Shown: piece by piece, positions 1 to 7,380 of the stretch
Layout: each line of letters begins with the position of its first letter
Numbering within the stretch: position 1 is the first letter of the stretch
Origin: Pseudomonadota bacterium
Lineage (GTDB): Bacteria > Desulfobacterota > Desulfobacteria > Desulfobacterales > Desulfobacteraceae
NCBI GenBank assembly: GCA_018816605.1
Contig: JAHIVS010000077.1
Location: 1 to 9,677 of the forward strand
Length of the DNA: 9,677 nucleotides
Direction of reading: 5' to 3'
Translations under genes and position numbers: made by a program
Notes under the pieces: generated by a model
What the model was told of the DNA's origin: nothing
The model's database searches: none
Seen by the model: the letters and a program-made list of their open reading frames with translations, nothing else

Positions 1-349
1 CATTAACGGTGCCTTGACCCTGCTGGTGGTCGTGTACCTCGGGCGCCGTCTGGTATCTCAGACCCTTGAAAGAATGGTGTCGATTTTCGGTACCGTTACC
101 GGAACCGCCACCTGCGGCTTGTTATTGCTCAGAATCGTGGACCCGGAGTTTAAAACCACTGCCGTCATTGAACTGGCCCTGATGAACCTTCTGGTGCTGC
201 CCATTCTGTTTCCCTGCATGATGCTGGTCAACGCTCCCCTCTGGTGGAACTGGAGTCTGGGTGTCACCCTTTTGGCCTTTGCGGGGATTGCGATCCTCTC
301 CTTTTTCCTGATGAAAGTATTCAAGGTGGTGGACCACCCTAAATTTTAA
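1..349 (+). CDS. Sodium/glutamate symporter-like membrane protein, C-terminal part (5' end outside window)
   Basis: The reading frame is open from position 2 to the TAA at 347-349, so this is the last ~115 residues of a gene that begins left of the window. It is strongly hydrophobic, with about four membrane segments: LTLLVVVYLG near the start, a glycine/threonine-rich segment (FGTVTGTATCGLLLLRI), ALMNLLVLPILFPCMMLV, and a final one ending in ILSFFLMKVF, followed by a short polar tail. The stretch GTVTGTATCGLLLLRIVDP followed by a membrane helix resembles the C-terminal half of GltS-family sodium/glutamate symporters, which import glutamate with Na+ across the inner membrane. That family assignment is from memory of the motif and not from a search. 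Another carrier of the same fold is possible, and the substrate is uncertain. No clear terminator follows the stop codon. Confidence 0.65.
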   Translation, partial: INGALTLLVVVYLGRRLVSQTLERMVSIFGTVTGTATCGLLLLRIVDPEFKTTAVIELALMNLLVLPILFPCMMLVNAPLWWNWSLGVTLLAFAGIAILSFFLMKVFKVVDHPKF

Positions 350-379
350 AGCATTTAAAAACAGTGCTCCTGCAAAACA

Positions 380-451
380 GACAAAAATATTTTTGTCAGA
401 TCGTTTGACAAAAATATTTTTGTCTGTTATTTTGACAATAGAATTTTTGTC
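380..451. repeat. Three tandem 18-bp palindromes at 27-bp pitch
   Basis: Positions 380-397 and 407-424 carry the identical perfect palindrome GACAAAAATATTTTTGTC. Positions 434-451 carry a diverged copy, GACAATAGAATTTTTGTC, which keeps the GAC/GTC ends and is further bracketed by TTTT (430-433) and AAAA (452-455). The starts are exactly 27 bp apart, with 9-bp unrelated linkers. The array ends 22 bp before the start codon of the NTPase gene at 474. A repeated dyad overlapping the likely promoter is what a cluster of operators for a dimeric repressor looks like. The binding protein is not identifiable from this window. Multiple copies could allow cooperative binding, although 27 bp is not a whole number of helical turns. 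Confidence 0.85.
405..433 (+). promoter_or_regulatory. Possible sigma70-type promoter inside the palindrome array
   Basis: A perfect -35 hexamer TTGACA (405-410) is followed after 17 bp by TATTTT (428-433), a 4/6 match to the -10 consensus. It would start transcription about 35 bp upstream of the ATG at 474. The -35 lies in the left arm of the second palindrome and the -10 lies in the linker before the third, so a protein bound at either dyad would block the polymerase. A second TTGACA at 432-437 belongs to the third palindrome but has only a poor -10 partner. The call rests on consensus matching alone in an A+T-rich stretch. Confidence 0.45.
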
Positions 452-460
452 AAAATACAA

Positions 461-466
461 AAGGAG
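461..466 (+). promoter_or_regulatory. Ribosome binding site AAGGAG for the NTPase at 474
   Basis: AAGGAG stands 7 bp before the ATG at 474. It decides the start, because the same frame stays open upstream to a candidate start at 393. That longer version would have to encode protein from the palindrome array and has no ribosome binding site. Confidence 0.85.
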
Positions 467-473
467 ATGCAAA

Positions 474-1674
474 ATGGACCCGTTATTCATCAGTACGGGA
501 AAACCGGCAGATGGGCAGGATCGATACTTTACCAGGGAAAACATAGAAAAAAAGATCTGGTCAAAGGTGAAGCTGGGAGAAAATTTATTGTTGGCCGCCC
601 CGCGAAGAACCGGGAAAAGCTCGATTCTAAAGCACCTGGAAAAACACCCGCAAACAGGCTATGCGATCAAGTATAAATCTGTCCAGAGCATCGACAGCAT
701 CAACGAATATTTCAAGCATCTCTATCTTCTGTTATTGGAGGAGGATGCTGTTTTCAGCCATTATGAAAGGTATGTGCAAAAGGCGACCGGTGCCTTGAAA
801 AAGATTATTTCAAGGATCCGGGCCATCCGTTTGGAAGGGATTGAAATAAATCCCGATGAAAAAATTGATTATTACCATGAATGCAGCATTCTTTTAAAAA
901 TGCTTCCGGAAAAAAAACGACACAGTCCTTTTTCTAATTGATGAATTTCCCGATGCCGTGAAAAACATAGCCAAAGAAAGCCAAAAGGAAGGAATCCGTT
1001 TTCTGCAATTGAACAGAGAGTTACGCCAGGGCAACTTCAACACCGGATTCCAATTTATCTATACCGGCTCCATCGGCCTTGGCAATGTTGTCAACAAGCT
1101 TGGCAGAACGGATTTGATCAATGATATTGTAAATGTTTCCTTGCCTCCCCTGACCCGAGCGGAAGCAAGAAAATTGATCCAGCGGCTTGTGTCGGGATTG
1201 AAAACAAAAGGGTGCGATCTTGACCTTGACGAAAAGACCATCCACTACATCCTGGATAAGGACAGCTGGCGGATTCCCTATTATATCCAGATTATTGTGG
1301 AGGAGTTGCAGGACCATTGTCAGGAAACATGTGTCCGGATAGATGAAGGGATTCTTGACGAGGTGATCAACAAGATTATAACGGACCGGTATAAATACCA
1401 GGATTATTTTGAAAACTGGAAAACAAGATTGAAGCAGGCCTTTGAAGGGGATGAATACCGCTGTGCCGTACAGGTTTTAAATCATATATCAACCCATGGG
1501 CAAATAAACTATAACGATTTGTATAATCTGTCCGTGGCCCATAAGATCAGGGATTTGAAGGATATTACAAATGTTCTGGAGTATGACGGGTATATCAGCC
1601 GGAACAAGGAAAAAATATATCGGTTTAATTCAATTATTTTAAAGGAATGGTGGTATGTCAATGTCGCAGAATAG
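474..1674 (+). pseudogene. Archaeal-ATPase-type P-loop NTPase, split by a +1 frameshift in an A8 run
   Basis: Two reading frames together make one NTPase. From ATG 474 the first frame gives an N-terminal half with a P-loop at residues 42-49 (APRRTGKS, preceded by the hydrophobic strand NLLLA), then stops at 939-941. The other frame opens at 898, and its first residues contain a clear Walker B strand, VLFLIDEFPDAV. It continues to TAG at 1674 with a sensor-like strand (FIYTGSIGLGN), the linker LPPLTRAEARKLI and a C-terminal helical/winged-helix-like region. Removing one A from the run at 910-917 joins them as ...LLKMLPEKNDTVLFLIDEF..., giving a 399-residue protein with Walker A at 42-49 and Walker B ending D156-E157. 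The order resembles COG1672-type predicted ATPases, a family recalled and not searched. Its stop overlaps the next gene by 20 bp. It could be a real pseudogene, a sequencing error in a homopolymer, or a gene expressed through transcriptional slippage. Read alone, the second part would need the GTG at 958, which has no visible ribosome binding site. Confidence 0.8.
910..917 (+). other. A8 homopolymer at the frameshift point
   Basis: Eight consecutive A follow CCGG. The two frames of the split NTPase overlap only between 898 and 938, and the run lies in that overlap. Seven A would give continuous coding through the Walker B strand. Runs of this length are known to permit RNA polymerase slippage, and they are also a common place for indels and sequencing errors, so the sequence alone cannot tell which applies. 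Confidence 0.8.
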
Positions 1675-3670
1675 CAAACCCGTTGCCAATATTTATAACC
1701 CCCTGAACCAGGACAAACAATGCCTGCTGGATAATTTTGTCATCCGCCAAAGGGAGTTCGACAAAATATTTGCGGAAATCAAATCCGGCAGGCTCAACCA
1801 TGCTTCCCAGAATTTTATCATCCAGGGGCAACGGGGTACCGGTAAGACAACCCTGCTTGCAAAGCTCAGATACGAAATCCAGGACGCCGGGGACCTGTCC
1901 CATTTGATCGCCATCCAGTTCACAGAAGAACAATATCATATTTTTTCTTTGAACCGGCTCTGGGAAAATGTGGCGGATATCCTGGAAGAAAAAGAGGGGT
2001 TTGAAAAAATTGTTGATGAGATGGAAGACCTTGAAGATAATGAAGATTTTTTCTTTCTCATTCAAAAATATCTGAAAAAAAACAAACAAAAGCTGGTCCT
2101 TCTCATGGATAATTTTGGCGATATTCTGGACAAGCTTTCGGGCAAAGAACATAAAAAATTAAGGGACATCCTCCATGAAACCGATCTGCAGATCATCGCC
2201 GGTTCCACAAGAACCCTTGAAACCGCCTATAAACACGACAAACCTTTTTTTGAGTCCTTTAAGACCATTTATCTGGGCCCCCTTTCCCAGGCGGATGTCC
2301 AGGTTCTTTTAAAAAATCTCTGTCGGCAATACCACCATGAAAAGGCATTCAACATCATCCAGAATGAAAAAGGCCGGATCGAAGCCATCCGAAGGCTGAC
2401 CGGCGGCATCCCCCGGACCATCATCCTTTTGTTTGAGATTTTCCTGGATGACAGTGCCACTGTTTTTGAGGACCTGGAAAACATCCTGGATAGGATCACC
2501 CCCCTTTACAAGCATAAAATGGACGATCTGGCCACCCAGCAGCAGGTGATTGTGGACGCCCTCGCCATGAACTGGGACGGGATGCTGACCGCAGAAATTG
2601 CTCAAAAGACACGGTATGAGCCCAAAAATATTTCCGCCCAGATGAAAACCCTTGAAAAAAGCGGGTTTGTCCGGTCCGTCCTCGTGAATAAAAAAAATAA
2701 ACTATACCTGCTGGACGAACGGTTTTTTAATATCTGGTATCTCATGAGATATGGCCGAAAAAAGAAAAAGCAGCAGGTAAAGTGGCTGGTCAGTTTCCTC
2801 AAGGAATGGTGCACCAGAGAAGAACTCGCCCACAAAGCGCAACATCACATCGCCTTGGCAAGGGAAGGAAAACTTCACCAGCGGGGTGCCTACTGCATGG
2901 CCGAAGCCCTGTCCCAGTCTGTCCGGGAGGCGAGCCTCCAATATGAGGTGCTTTCCCAAACAAAAGAGATGTTATTTAAAACATCCCCTGAAATGGCCGG
3001 CACCCTGTCGAATGCAGATGCCACTGCCCTTGAAAGGGCAACAGAGGCCTATCAGGCGAAAGATTTTAAAAGGGCTGAAGAATATTGTATCGTTCTTGCG
3101 GAACAGGGCGATGCAGGTGCAATGTATAACCTGGCCTTTCTGTATGAGGAGAGCCTGAAAGAGGAAAAGAAGGCTGAAAAATATTGTCTGATGGCTGTTG
3201 GGAAGGATTTTAAAGAGAATATGAGCGGGCTTATGAATACCGGACTTTCAGGGGAAAAGGAAAAAAATACATTTTTTAATTTAATAAAAAGATGCGTTGA
3301 TGAAACCAATGTCAGTACTATCCTTTCGGCAGCTGTGATGGCCATTCATTGCCAAGAGTATAAAGAATCCGTGGAATTTTTCAGGCAACTTTTGGATTTG
3401 ATAAAGGGTGAGAAACAATTTCAGCATCAGATTTCAAATTATTTTGTCTTGCTCATATCAAGAAAGCAATACCAGTTGGCACTGGCCTTGTTTCAGGAGG
3501 AAAAATACCTGCTGAAAGAATTGATCCGACCGGTCTTTTATGCGCTCATGTTTTTTATGCAGGATGCATATCCCAAGGAATTTAAGCGGATGGGAGAAGA
3601 ACTTCGGGAGACCGTGGATGAGGTAGTTGTTGAAATTAAGCGCCTCAGTGCAGGTCAGGAAGCGGATTAA
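1655..3670 (+). CDS. STAND/archaeal-ATPase-like P-loop NTPase with winged helix and TPR/Sel1-like C-terminus
   Basis: A 671-residue cytoplasmic protein without signal peptide or membrane segment. Visible parts in order: P-loop GQRGTGKT at 58-65; an acidic helical insert at about 110-135; Walker B strand KLVLLMD ending at D152 and followed by N153, not the usual Asp/Glu; sensor-like IIAGSTR at 180-186; the linker LGPLSQADVQVLL at 207-219; the GGIPR motif at 250-254 typical of STAND-type and archaeal ATPases; a winged-helix-like region at about 290-360; a basic patch RKKKKQQ at 368-374; and helical repeats from about 455, including EAYQAKDFKRAEEYC and GDAGAMYNLAFLYEE (TPR/Sel1 style), with more at 563-583. 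ATG 1655 was chosen because AAAGGA lies 8 bp upstream. A second ATG at 1661 is possible. The gene overlaps the frameshifted NTPase by 20 bp, so translational coupling and joint function are likely. The architecture, a nucleotide switch with a repeat sensor, fits signalling or defence proteins, but no specific function can be assigned. Confidence 0.9.
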   Translation: MSMSQNSKPVANIYNPLNQDKQCLLDNFVIRQREFDKIFAEIKSGRLNHASQNFIIQGQRGTGKTTLLAKLRYEIQDAGDLSHLIAIQFTEEQYHIFSLNRLWENVADILEEKEGFEKIVDEMEDLEDNEDFFFLIQKYLKKNKQKLVLLMDNFGDILDKLSGKEHKKLRDILHETDLQIIAGSTRTLETAYKHDKPFFESFKTIYLGPLSQADVQVLLKNLCRQYHHEKAFNIIQNEKGRIEAIRRLTGGIPRTIILLFEIFLDDSATVFEDLENILDRITPLYKHKMDDLATQQQVIVDALAMNWDGMLTAEIAQKTRYEPKNISAQMKTLEKSGFVRSVLVNKKNKLYLLDERFFNIWYLMRYGRKKKKQQVKWLVSFLKEWCTREELAHKAQHHIALAREGKLHQRGAYCMAEALSQSVREASLQYEVLSQTKEMLFKTSPEMAGTLSNADATALERATEAYQAKDFKRAEEYCIVLAEQGDAGAMYNLAFLYEESLKEEKKAEKYCLMAVGKDFKENMSGLMNTGLSGEKEKNTFFNLIKRCVDETNVSTILSAAVMAIHCQEYKESVEFFRQLLDLIKGEKQFQHQISNYFVLLISRKQYQLALALFQEEKYLLKELIRPVFYALMFFMQDAYPKEFKRMGEELRETVDEVVVEIKRLSAGQEAD

Positions 3671-3712
3671 AAAAAAGGAGACCTCCTGCCCCGGGAATCC
3701 GGGGCAGGGGGT
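3669..3712 (-). terminator. Rho-independent terminator of the minus-strand operon
   Basis: ACCTCCTGCCCCGG (3681-3694) pairs with CCGGGGCAGGGGGT (3699-3712) around the loop GAAT, a 14-bp stem with a single G-U pair. On the minus strand the stem is followed, after four bases (CTCC), by eight T (complement of A 3669-3676). On the plus strand no T run follows, so it mainly stops transcription coming from the aminotransferase, whose stop codon is 7 bp away. The T tract reaches into the TAA of the convergent NTPase gene, so no space separates the two units. Confidence 0.85.
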
Positions 3713-3718
3713 GTGCGT

Positions 3719-4972
3719 TCACGGATACTTGTCCTTGATAAAACCAAAGGCTTCGTCCATGGCCGTCAGGGTCAGTTCCAGGTCTGCCCGGGTGTGGCGA
3801 TGGCTGATATAGGCATGGTGAAAGGGGGTAAAAAAGAAACCCTTGCGGATGAGCTGGGTGTAAAAATCGGTTCGTTTGGCTTTGTAGGCACCGGTTTCAT
3901 CCTTTTTAAAGGTGATGTAGAACATGGGGGCAACCCCTGAAAGCTGGGCTCCCACATCATGGGCATCCAGAAGCCCCTGGATTTTTTCCATGAACCAGGC
4001 ACCTTTTTCCCAGATGCTTTCCAGCACCTGATCCCGTTCCAGGATCTCGATGGTTTTAAGGGCTGCCACAAAAGCCTCGCTGTTGGGGAAAAAGGTGGAG
4101 GAGATAAACAGCTTCTTTTCAGCTGCCATCATGATCTGCCGTTTTCCGGTGACCACCGACAAGGGGTAGCCATTGGCCATGGCCTTGCCCAGGACCGTTA
4201 AATCCGGGGTGACCCCGTAAAGTTTCTGGGCGCCGCCCATGGAAAGCCTGAAACCTGTGCGGATTTCATCATAGACCAGGACCGCCCCGTAGTGGTCGGC
4301 AATCTGTCTGACCCCTTCCAGGAACCCAGGGGAAGGGATCTGCATTTTCTGATGGTTGGGGTGGCCAAAGGGGGTCATGATGATGGCGGCCGTGTTCTCT
4401 CCGTGGAGGGCCATGAGCTCTTCCAGCTGATCCAGTCTATTGTATCTGAATTCAAATACATCTTCCCAGAATTTGGACGGAATGCCCCCCTTCATTTCAA
4501 CGCACCAGTCATGCCAGCCATGGTAACCGCAGCGCATGACCTTGAGTTTGCCCGTATGGGCACGGGCAATGCGGATACTGGCCGTGGTGGCATCGGACCC
4601 GGTTTTCAGAAAAATACTCATCTCGGAAGAGGGCACCAGTTGGGTCAGCTTTCTGGCCAGCAGGTTCTGGTAGCCCTGGGTCAGGGTGAAACAAAAGCCC
4701 TTGTTCCGGATCTGCCGGTAAACCGCCTCATCCACCTCTTCTTCCCGATACCCCAGGATGATGGGGCCGTAACCGCAGAGAAAATCCACAAACTCATTGC
4801 CGTCCACATCCGTCAGGCGGCAGCCTTTTCCGCTTTCCAGAAAAATGGGATATTCGCCGTCAATGAAATCCGTGGGTTTTCTGGCACCCAGGACCCCGCC
4901 GGGCACAAGTTCCAGCGCCTGCTCATACAATTTTCGGCTTTGGGTGATGTTTAATTTGGGTGTCTCTTTCAT
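3719..4972 (-). CDS. Class III PLP aminotransferase, glutamate-1-semialdehyde aminomutase-like
   Basis: A 417-residue PLP enzyme of fold type I, close to the usual ~430 of HemL-type enzymes. Seen: the N-terminal PGGV at 24-27, DVDGNEFVDF at 55-64, the cofactor phosphate loop KTGSDAT at 123-129 (Asp where GSEAT is usual), Y150-HGWHD, the DEIRTGFR motif at 235-242 whose Asp contacts the pyridine nitrogen, and the Schiff-base lysine K263 in LGKAMANGYP. Family members move an amino group within a substrate (HemL) or between an amino acid and a keto acid. The start is firm, with AGGAGG 6 bp before ATG. It is the last gene of the operon, 17 bp after the saccharopine-dehydrogenase-like gene and just before the terminator. 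Heme synthesis is not suggested by these neighbours. A catabolic aminotransferase acting on an intermediate made by the operon's other enzymes is more likely, but the substrate cannot be read from the sequence. Confidence 0.9.
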   Translation of the reverse strand: MKETPKLNITQSRKLYEQALELVPGGVLGARKPTDFIDGEYPIFLESGKGCRLTDVDGNEFVDFLCGYGPIILGYREEEVDEAVYRQIRNKGFCFTLTQGYQNLLARKLTQLVPSSEMSIFLKTGSDATTASIRIARAHTGKLKVMRCGYHGWHDWCVEMKGGIPSKFWEDVFEFRYNRLDQLEELMALHGENTAAIIMTPFGHPNHQKMQIPSPGFLEGVRQIADHYGAVLVYDEIRTGFRLSMGGAQKLYGVTPDLTVLGKAMANGYPLSVVTGKRQIMMAAEKKLFISSTFFPNSEAFVAALKTIEILERDQVLESIWEKGAWFMEKIQGLLDAHDVGAQLSGVAPMFYITFKKDETGAYKAKRTDFYTQLIRKGFFFTPFHHAYISHRHTRADLELTLTAMDEAFGFIKDKYP

Positions 4973-4989
4973 TCAATGCCTCCTGTGTC

Positions 4990-6138
4990 CTAGCCATTTG
5001 TTTCAAACATGGACTCGATTTTTTCCGTCTGGTGGATCCGGGCCCCCCGTTTTAAAAATGCTCCGAGAAATTTATCCGGGTCAATGCAGCCTTCCGGGGC
5101 CACCACCCCTTTGACCCTCACCTCTCCGGCATCCATCATAAGAGCGGCGATGGAGGCGGGCAGTCCGGTACCCGGCGCCATCCTGCCCACCATGTCGGCG
5201 GTGTAGGTAATCTTTTTCCCCTTTCTTGTCCCCTTGACAATGACCTTAAGTCCCGACGACTGGGGGCCGTTGTCCCTTCCCCGGGGGATGGTTTCCCAGA
5301 GTTTCAGGGCCAGATCATAGGGAACGATGGTTTTCCCCTTGATCTCCATGGGGTCTGTGCTCAACAATCCGGTCTCTTTCTGTTCTTTGATCAGTTCATC
5401 CACCCACAACGGAATCAGGGCGCCCTTGATGATGATATTTTTAACGCCCTTGATATATTTGGGAAGGGTGATGGGCTGGGGATGTCCCACATAGCGGACG
5501 TGGCAGGTGCCCAGGGGCTCTAAAAACTGCTCGGCCACTTCCCCGGTTCCCCCTTCCACATAAACCAGTTTTCCATCCATATACTGGGGGATTTTTCCCA
5601 GGGTCATGTGAAGGCTGTGATCCCAGGCAGCACCGGCCAGCTCGGCAATGCTCACCACCCAATACAGAAAAATCTCCTCCACCGTGTCCAGGCGGTCGGC
5701 ATACCATTTGACCAGCACATTGTTGGTGCCGGGGTCCGATCCCATGCCGGTTAAGACGGTTGTCCCTGCGTCTTTGGCCATCCGGTCTATGTCCGAGTCA
5801 AACAAAATCCGGGTGCCTTCATAATCGTCGCAGATGTCAATATAATTGACCTTTGCCGCTACGGCCGCCCTGGCCACGGGCACGGCTGTCTTGTAAAAGG
5901 GGCCTGCGGTGTTGATGACCACGTCCACTTTTGCAAAGGCTTCCACCATGGCCCCATGGTCGTTGACATCCATTTTTACCAGGCGTGTTTTTTCGCTTTC
6001 TAACAATTTTTTTGAGACCCGTTCCGGATTTGGGAACAGGTCCGCCAGAATCACCTGGGTGACCTGCGCCTGCTTGATCAGATCCCGTGCAACTCCCTGT
6101 CCCATACCGCCGACCCCGCCGATGATTAATGCCCGCAT
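4990..6138 (-). CDS. Saccharopine dehydrogenase-like NAD(P)-dependent oxidoreductase
   Basis: A 382-residue soluble protein. The Rossmann nucleotide-binding loop GGVGGMG is at 7-13, and an Asp (D33, in LADLF) ends the second strand, which tends to favour NAD over NADP. NTAGPF at 76-81 and GMGSDPGTNN at 131-140 are landmark motifs of the saccharopine dehydrogenase family, whose C-terminal domain forms the remainder. Known relatives join or split an amino acid and a carbonyl compound through a secondary amine (saccharopine, carboxynorspermidine), and others catalyse plain amino-acid or imine redox steps. The ribosome binding site AGGAGA lies 6 bp before the ATG. The gene sits between the thiolase (39-bp gap) and the aminotransferase (17-bp gap), which suggests a shared amino-compound route. 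The true substrate is unknown. Lysine metabolism is a possibility but has no further support here. Confidence 0.85.
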   Translation of the reverse strand: MRALIIGGVGGMGQGVARDLIKQAQVTQVILADLFPNPERVSKKLLESEKTRLVKMDVNDHGAMVEAFAKVDVVINTAGPFYKTAVPVARAAVAAKVNYIDICDDYEGTRILFDSDIDRMAKDAGTTVLTGMGSDPGTNNVLVKWYADRLDTVEEIFLYWVVSIAELAGAAWDHSLHMTLGKIPQYMDGKLVYVEGGTGEVAEQFLEPLGTCHVRYVGHPQPITLPKYIKGVKNIIIKGALIPLWVDELIKEQKETGLLSTDPMEIKGKTIVPYDLALKLWETIPRGRDNGPQSSGLKVIVKGTRKGKKITYTADMVGRMAPGTGLPASIAALMMDAGEVRVKGVVAPEGCIDPDKFLGAFLKRGARIHQTEKIESMFETNG

Positions 6139-6177
6139 CTTGTTTCTCCTTATGTTTTTAACTAGTTTGAAAAGTGT

Positions 6178-7368
6178 TTATCCGATCCGGATCACCAACG
6201 CCGCTCCCGTATCCCCTGCGGCACAGCCGGTAAACAGCAGGTACCCGCCGCCTTTGTCAACAAGTTCCTCAACCCCTTCGATGATCAGGCGCCCGGCCGT
6301 GGGTGCCTGGGGGTGGCCGAAGACCAGGGAAGACCCGAAATTATTAAACTGGTTCACATCGATCTTCATTTGACGGGCAAGATAAATGTCATTGGCGGCA
6401 AAGGGATTGTGGGTTTTGAGGACCGTCACCGCATCCATACGGATACCGGCCTGTTCCAGGGCCATTTGGGCTGCCGGCACCACGGCCATGGCCATGAATC
6501 CTTTTGGGGCCCGGGAAAACCCATAGGAGATGATTTGGGCATTTTTTGCCGGGTCTGAACTGAGTTGGGCTGCCCCTTGTCTTGTGGTGACGATGAGGCC
6601 GCAATTGCCGTCGGCCGGGTGGGTCTGGGATCCAAAGGTATGGGCCCCTTCGGGCAGTACGGGTTTTAAGTGTTCAAGGCCCTGTCTTGTAGTGGGCAGG
6701 ATCCCTTCATCGGTTTCCACCAGGATGGTTTTTTTCCTGGAAAGGGGAACTGTGACAGGAAACATGTAGCGTTTCTGGAATTTCCGGTCAAAGGCCAGGC
6801 TGTCTGCATATTGTTCAGCCCGGCAAAGGGCGAGGCTGTCGCATTCTTCCCGGGTGATGCCGGCCTTTTTTGCCACATTTTCCGCGGTCTGGATCATGGG
6901 GTTTTTGGCCCAGGGATCATTGTTGAACTGGTCCATGACCCAGTTTTCCGAAATAACCTGGCCGCCGGGACCCTGGGGGTTGGGCCAGATGGTGTGGGGG
7001 CCGTTGGAACACCGGTCCGTCATCAGGGTAAACACATTCTGGTACAGCCCTGTCTCGATCCCCATGGCGGCCTGGAAAATTGCTGTGGTGGAAGTGGAGC
7101 AGGCCTGGCTGATCAACATTCCGGGGATGTTTTCTGCCCCCATCAGGGCCGAGGCCCAGGGCCCGCCGTAAAACAGGTGGGGCTGTCCCACGGTGGCCCC
7201 CAGAATCAGGTAATCAAACAGGTCCGGGCTGATCTTTTTGGCCCCCAGCCAGTTTCTGGCGGTCTGGGAGCCCAGAAGGATGGAATGTTCGTTTGCAAAG
7301 CTTCCCTGCCACCGGGCAAAGGGAGAGCAGTAATATCCTTGGTAGGGAATAAACGCTTTTGTCAACAT
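6178..7368 (-). CDS. Thiolase-family acyl-CoA acyltransferase
   Basis: A 396-residue thiolase-fold protein, the family's usual length. Using ATG 7368, the acyl-accepting cysteine is C90 in SQACSTST, the GHP motif holds H352 (FGHPQAPTAG), and the second cysteine is C382 in TGCAAGD, so the catalytic Cys-His-Cys set is intact. The NEAF box of classical thiolases is replaced by H320-N-P-F, closer to the HDCF of SCP2-type thiolases, and the CxG box reads C-A-A. Thiolases cleave a 3-ketoacyl-CoA with CoA or run in reverse. An open TTG codon at 7374 extends the frame by two residues, but the ribosome binding site favours the ATG. The gene lies 31 bp after the YqeB-like gene and 39 bp before the saccharopine-dehydrogenase-like gene. 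Its place in this operon suggests that it closes a degradative route by releasing acetyl-CoA or a similar unit. The substrate is unknown. Confidence 0.88.
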   Translation of the reverse strand: MLTKAFIPYQGYYCSPFARWQGSFANEHSILLGSQTARNWLGAKKISPDLFDYLILGATVGQPHLFYGGPWASALMGAENIPGMLISQACSTSTTAIFQAAMGIETGLYQNVFTLMTDRCSNGPHTIWPNPQGPGGQVISENWVMDQFNNDPWAKNPMIQTAENVAKKAGITREECDSLALCRAEQYADSLAFDRKFQKRYMFPVTVPLSRKKTILVETDEGILPTTRQGLEHLKPVLPEGAHTFGSQTHPADGNCGLIVTTRQGAAQLSSDPAKNAQIISYGFSRAPKGFMAMAVVPAAQMALEQAGIRMDAVTVLKTHNPFAANDIYLARQMKIDVNQFNNFGSSLVFGHPQAPTAGRLIIEGVEELVDKGGGYLLFTGCAAGDTGAALVIRIG

Positions 7369-7374
7369 GGCCAA

Positions 7375-7380
7375 TCCTCT
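7375..7380 (-). promoter_or_regulatory. Ribosome binding site AGAGGA deciding the thiolase start
   Basis: On the minus strand AGAGGA ends 6 bp before ATG 7368 and directly touches the TTG at 7374. The spacing is normal for the ATG and impossible for the TTG. Confidence 0.7.

Noticed and set aside
350..397. Terminator for the GltS-like gene
   Set aside because: The palindrome stem is nearly all A-T with no loop and no downstream T run of its own, and it recurs three times, so an operator array fits better.
380..451. CRISPR array
   Set aside because: The repeats are 18-bp perfect dyads with 9-bp linkers and only three copies; CRISPR repeats and spacers are far longer and no cas gene is present.
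393..473. In-frame upstream start that would lengthen the first NTPase by 27 residues
   Set aside because: The added stretch is encoded by the palindrome array, has no ribosome binding site, and a good AAGGAG serves the ATG at 474.
1658..2152. Minus-strand open frame of 164 codons within the larger NTPase
   Set aside because: Its Phe/Lys-rich translation mirrors the Lys/Glu-rich codons of the NTPase and shows no motif.
4292..4954. Plus-strand open frame of 220 codons opposite the aminotransferase
   Set aside because: Antisense to a clear PLP enzyme, with no convincing ribosome binding site and no domain-like composition.
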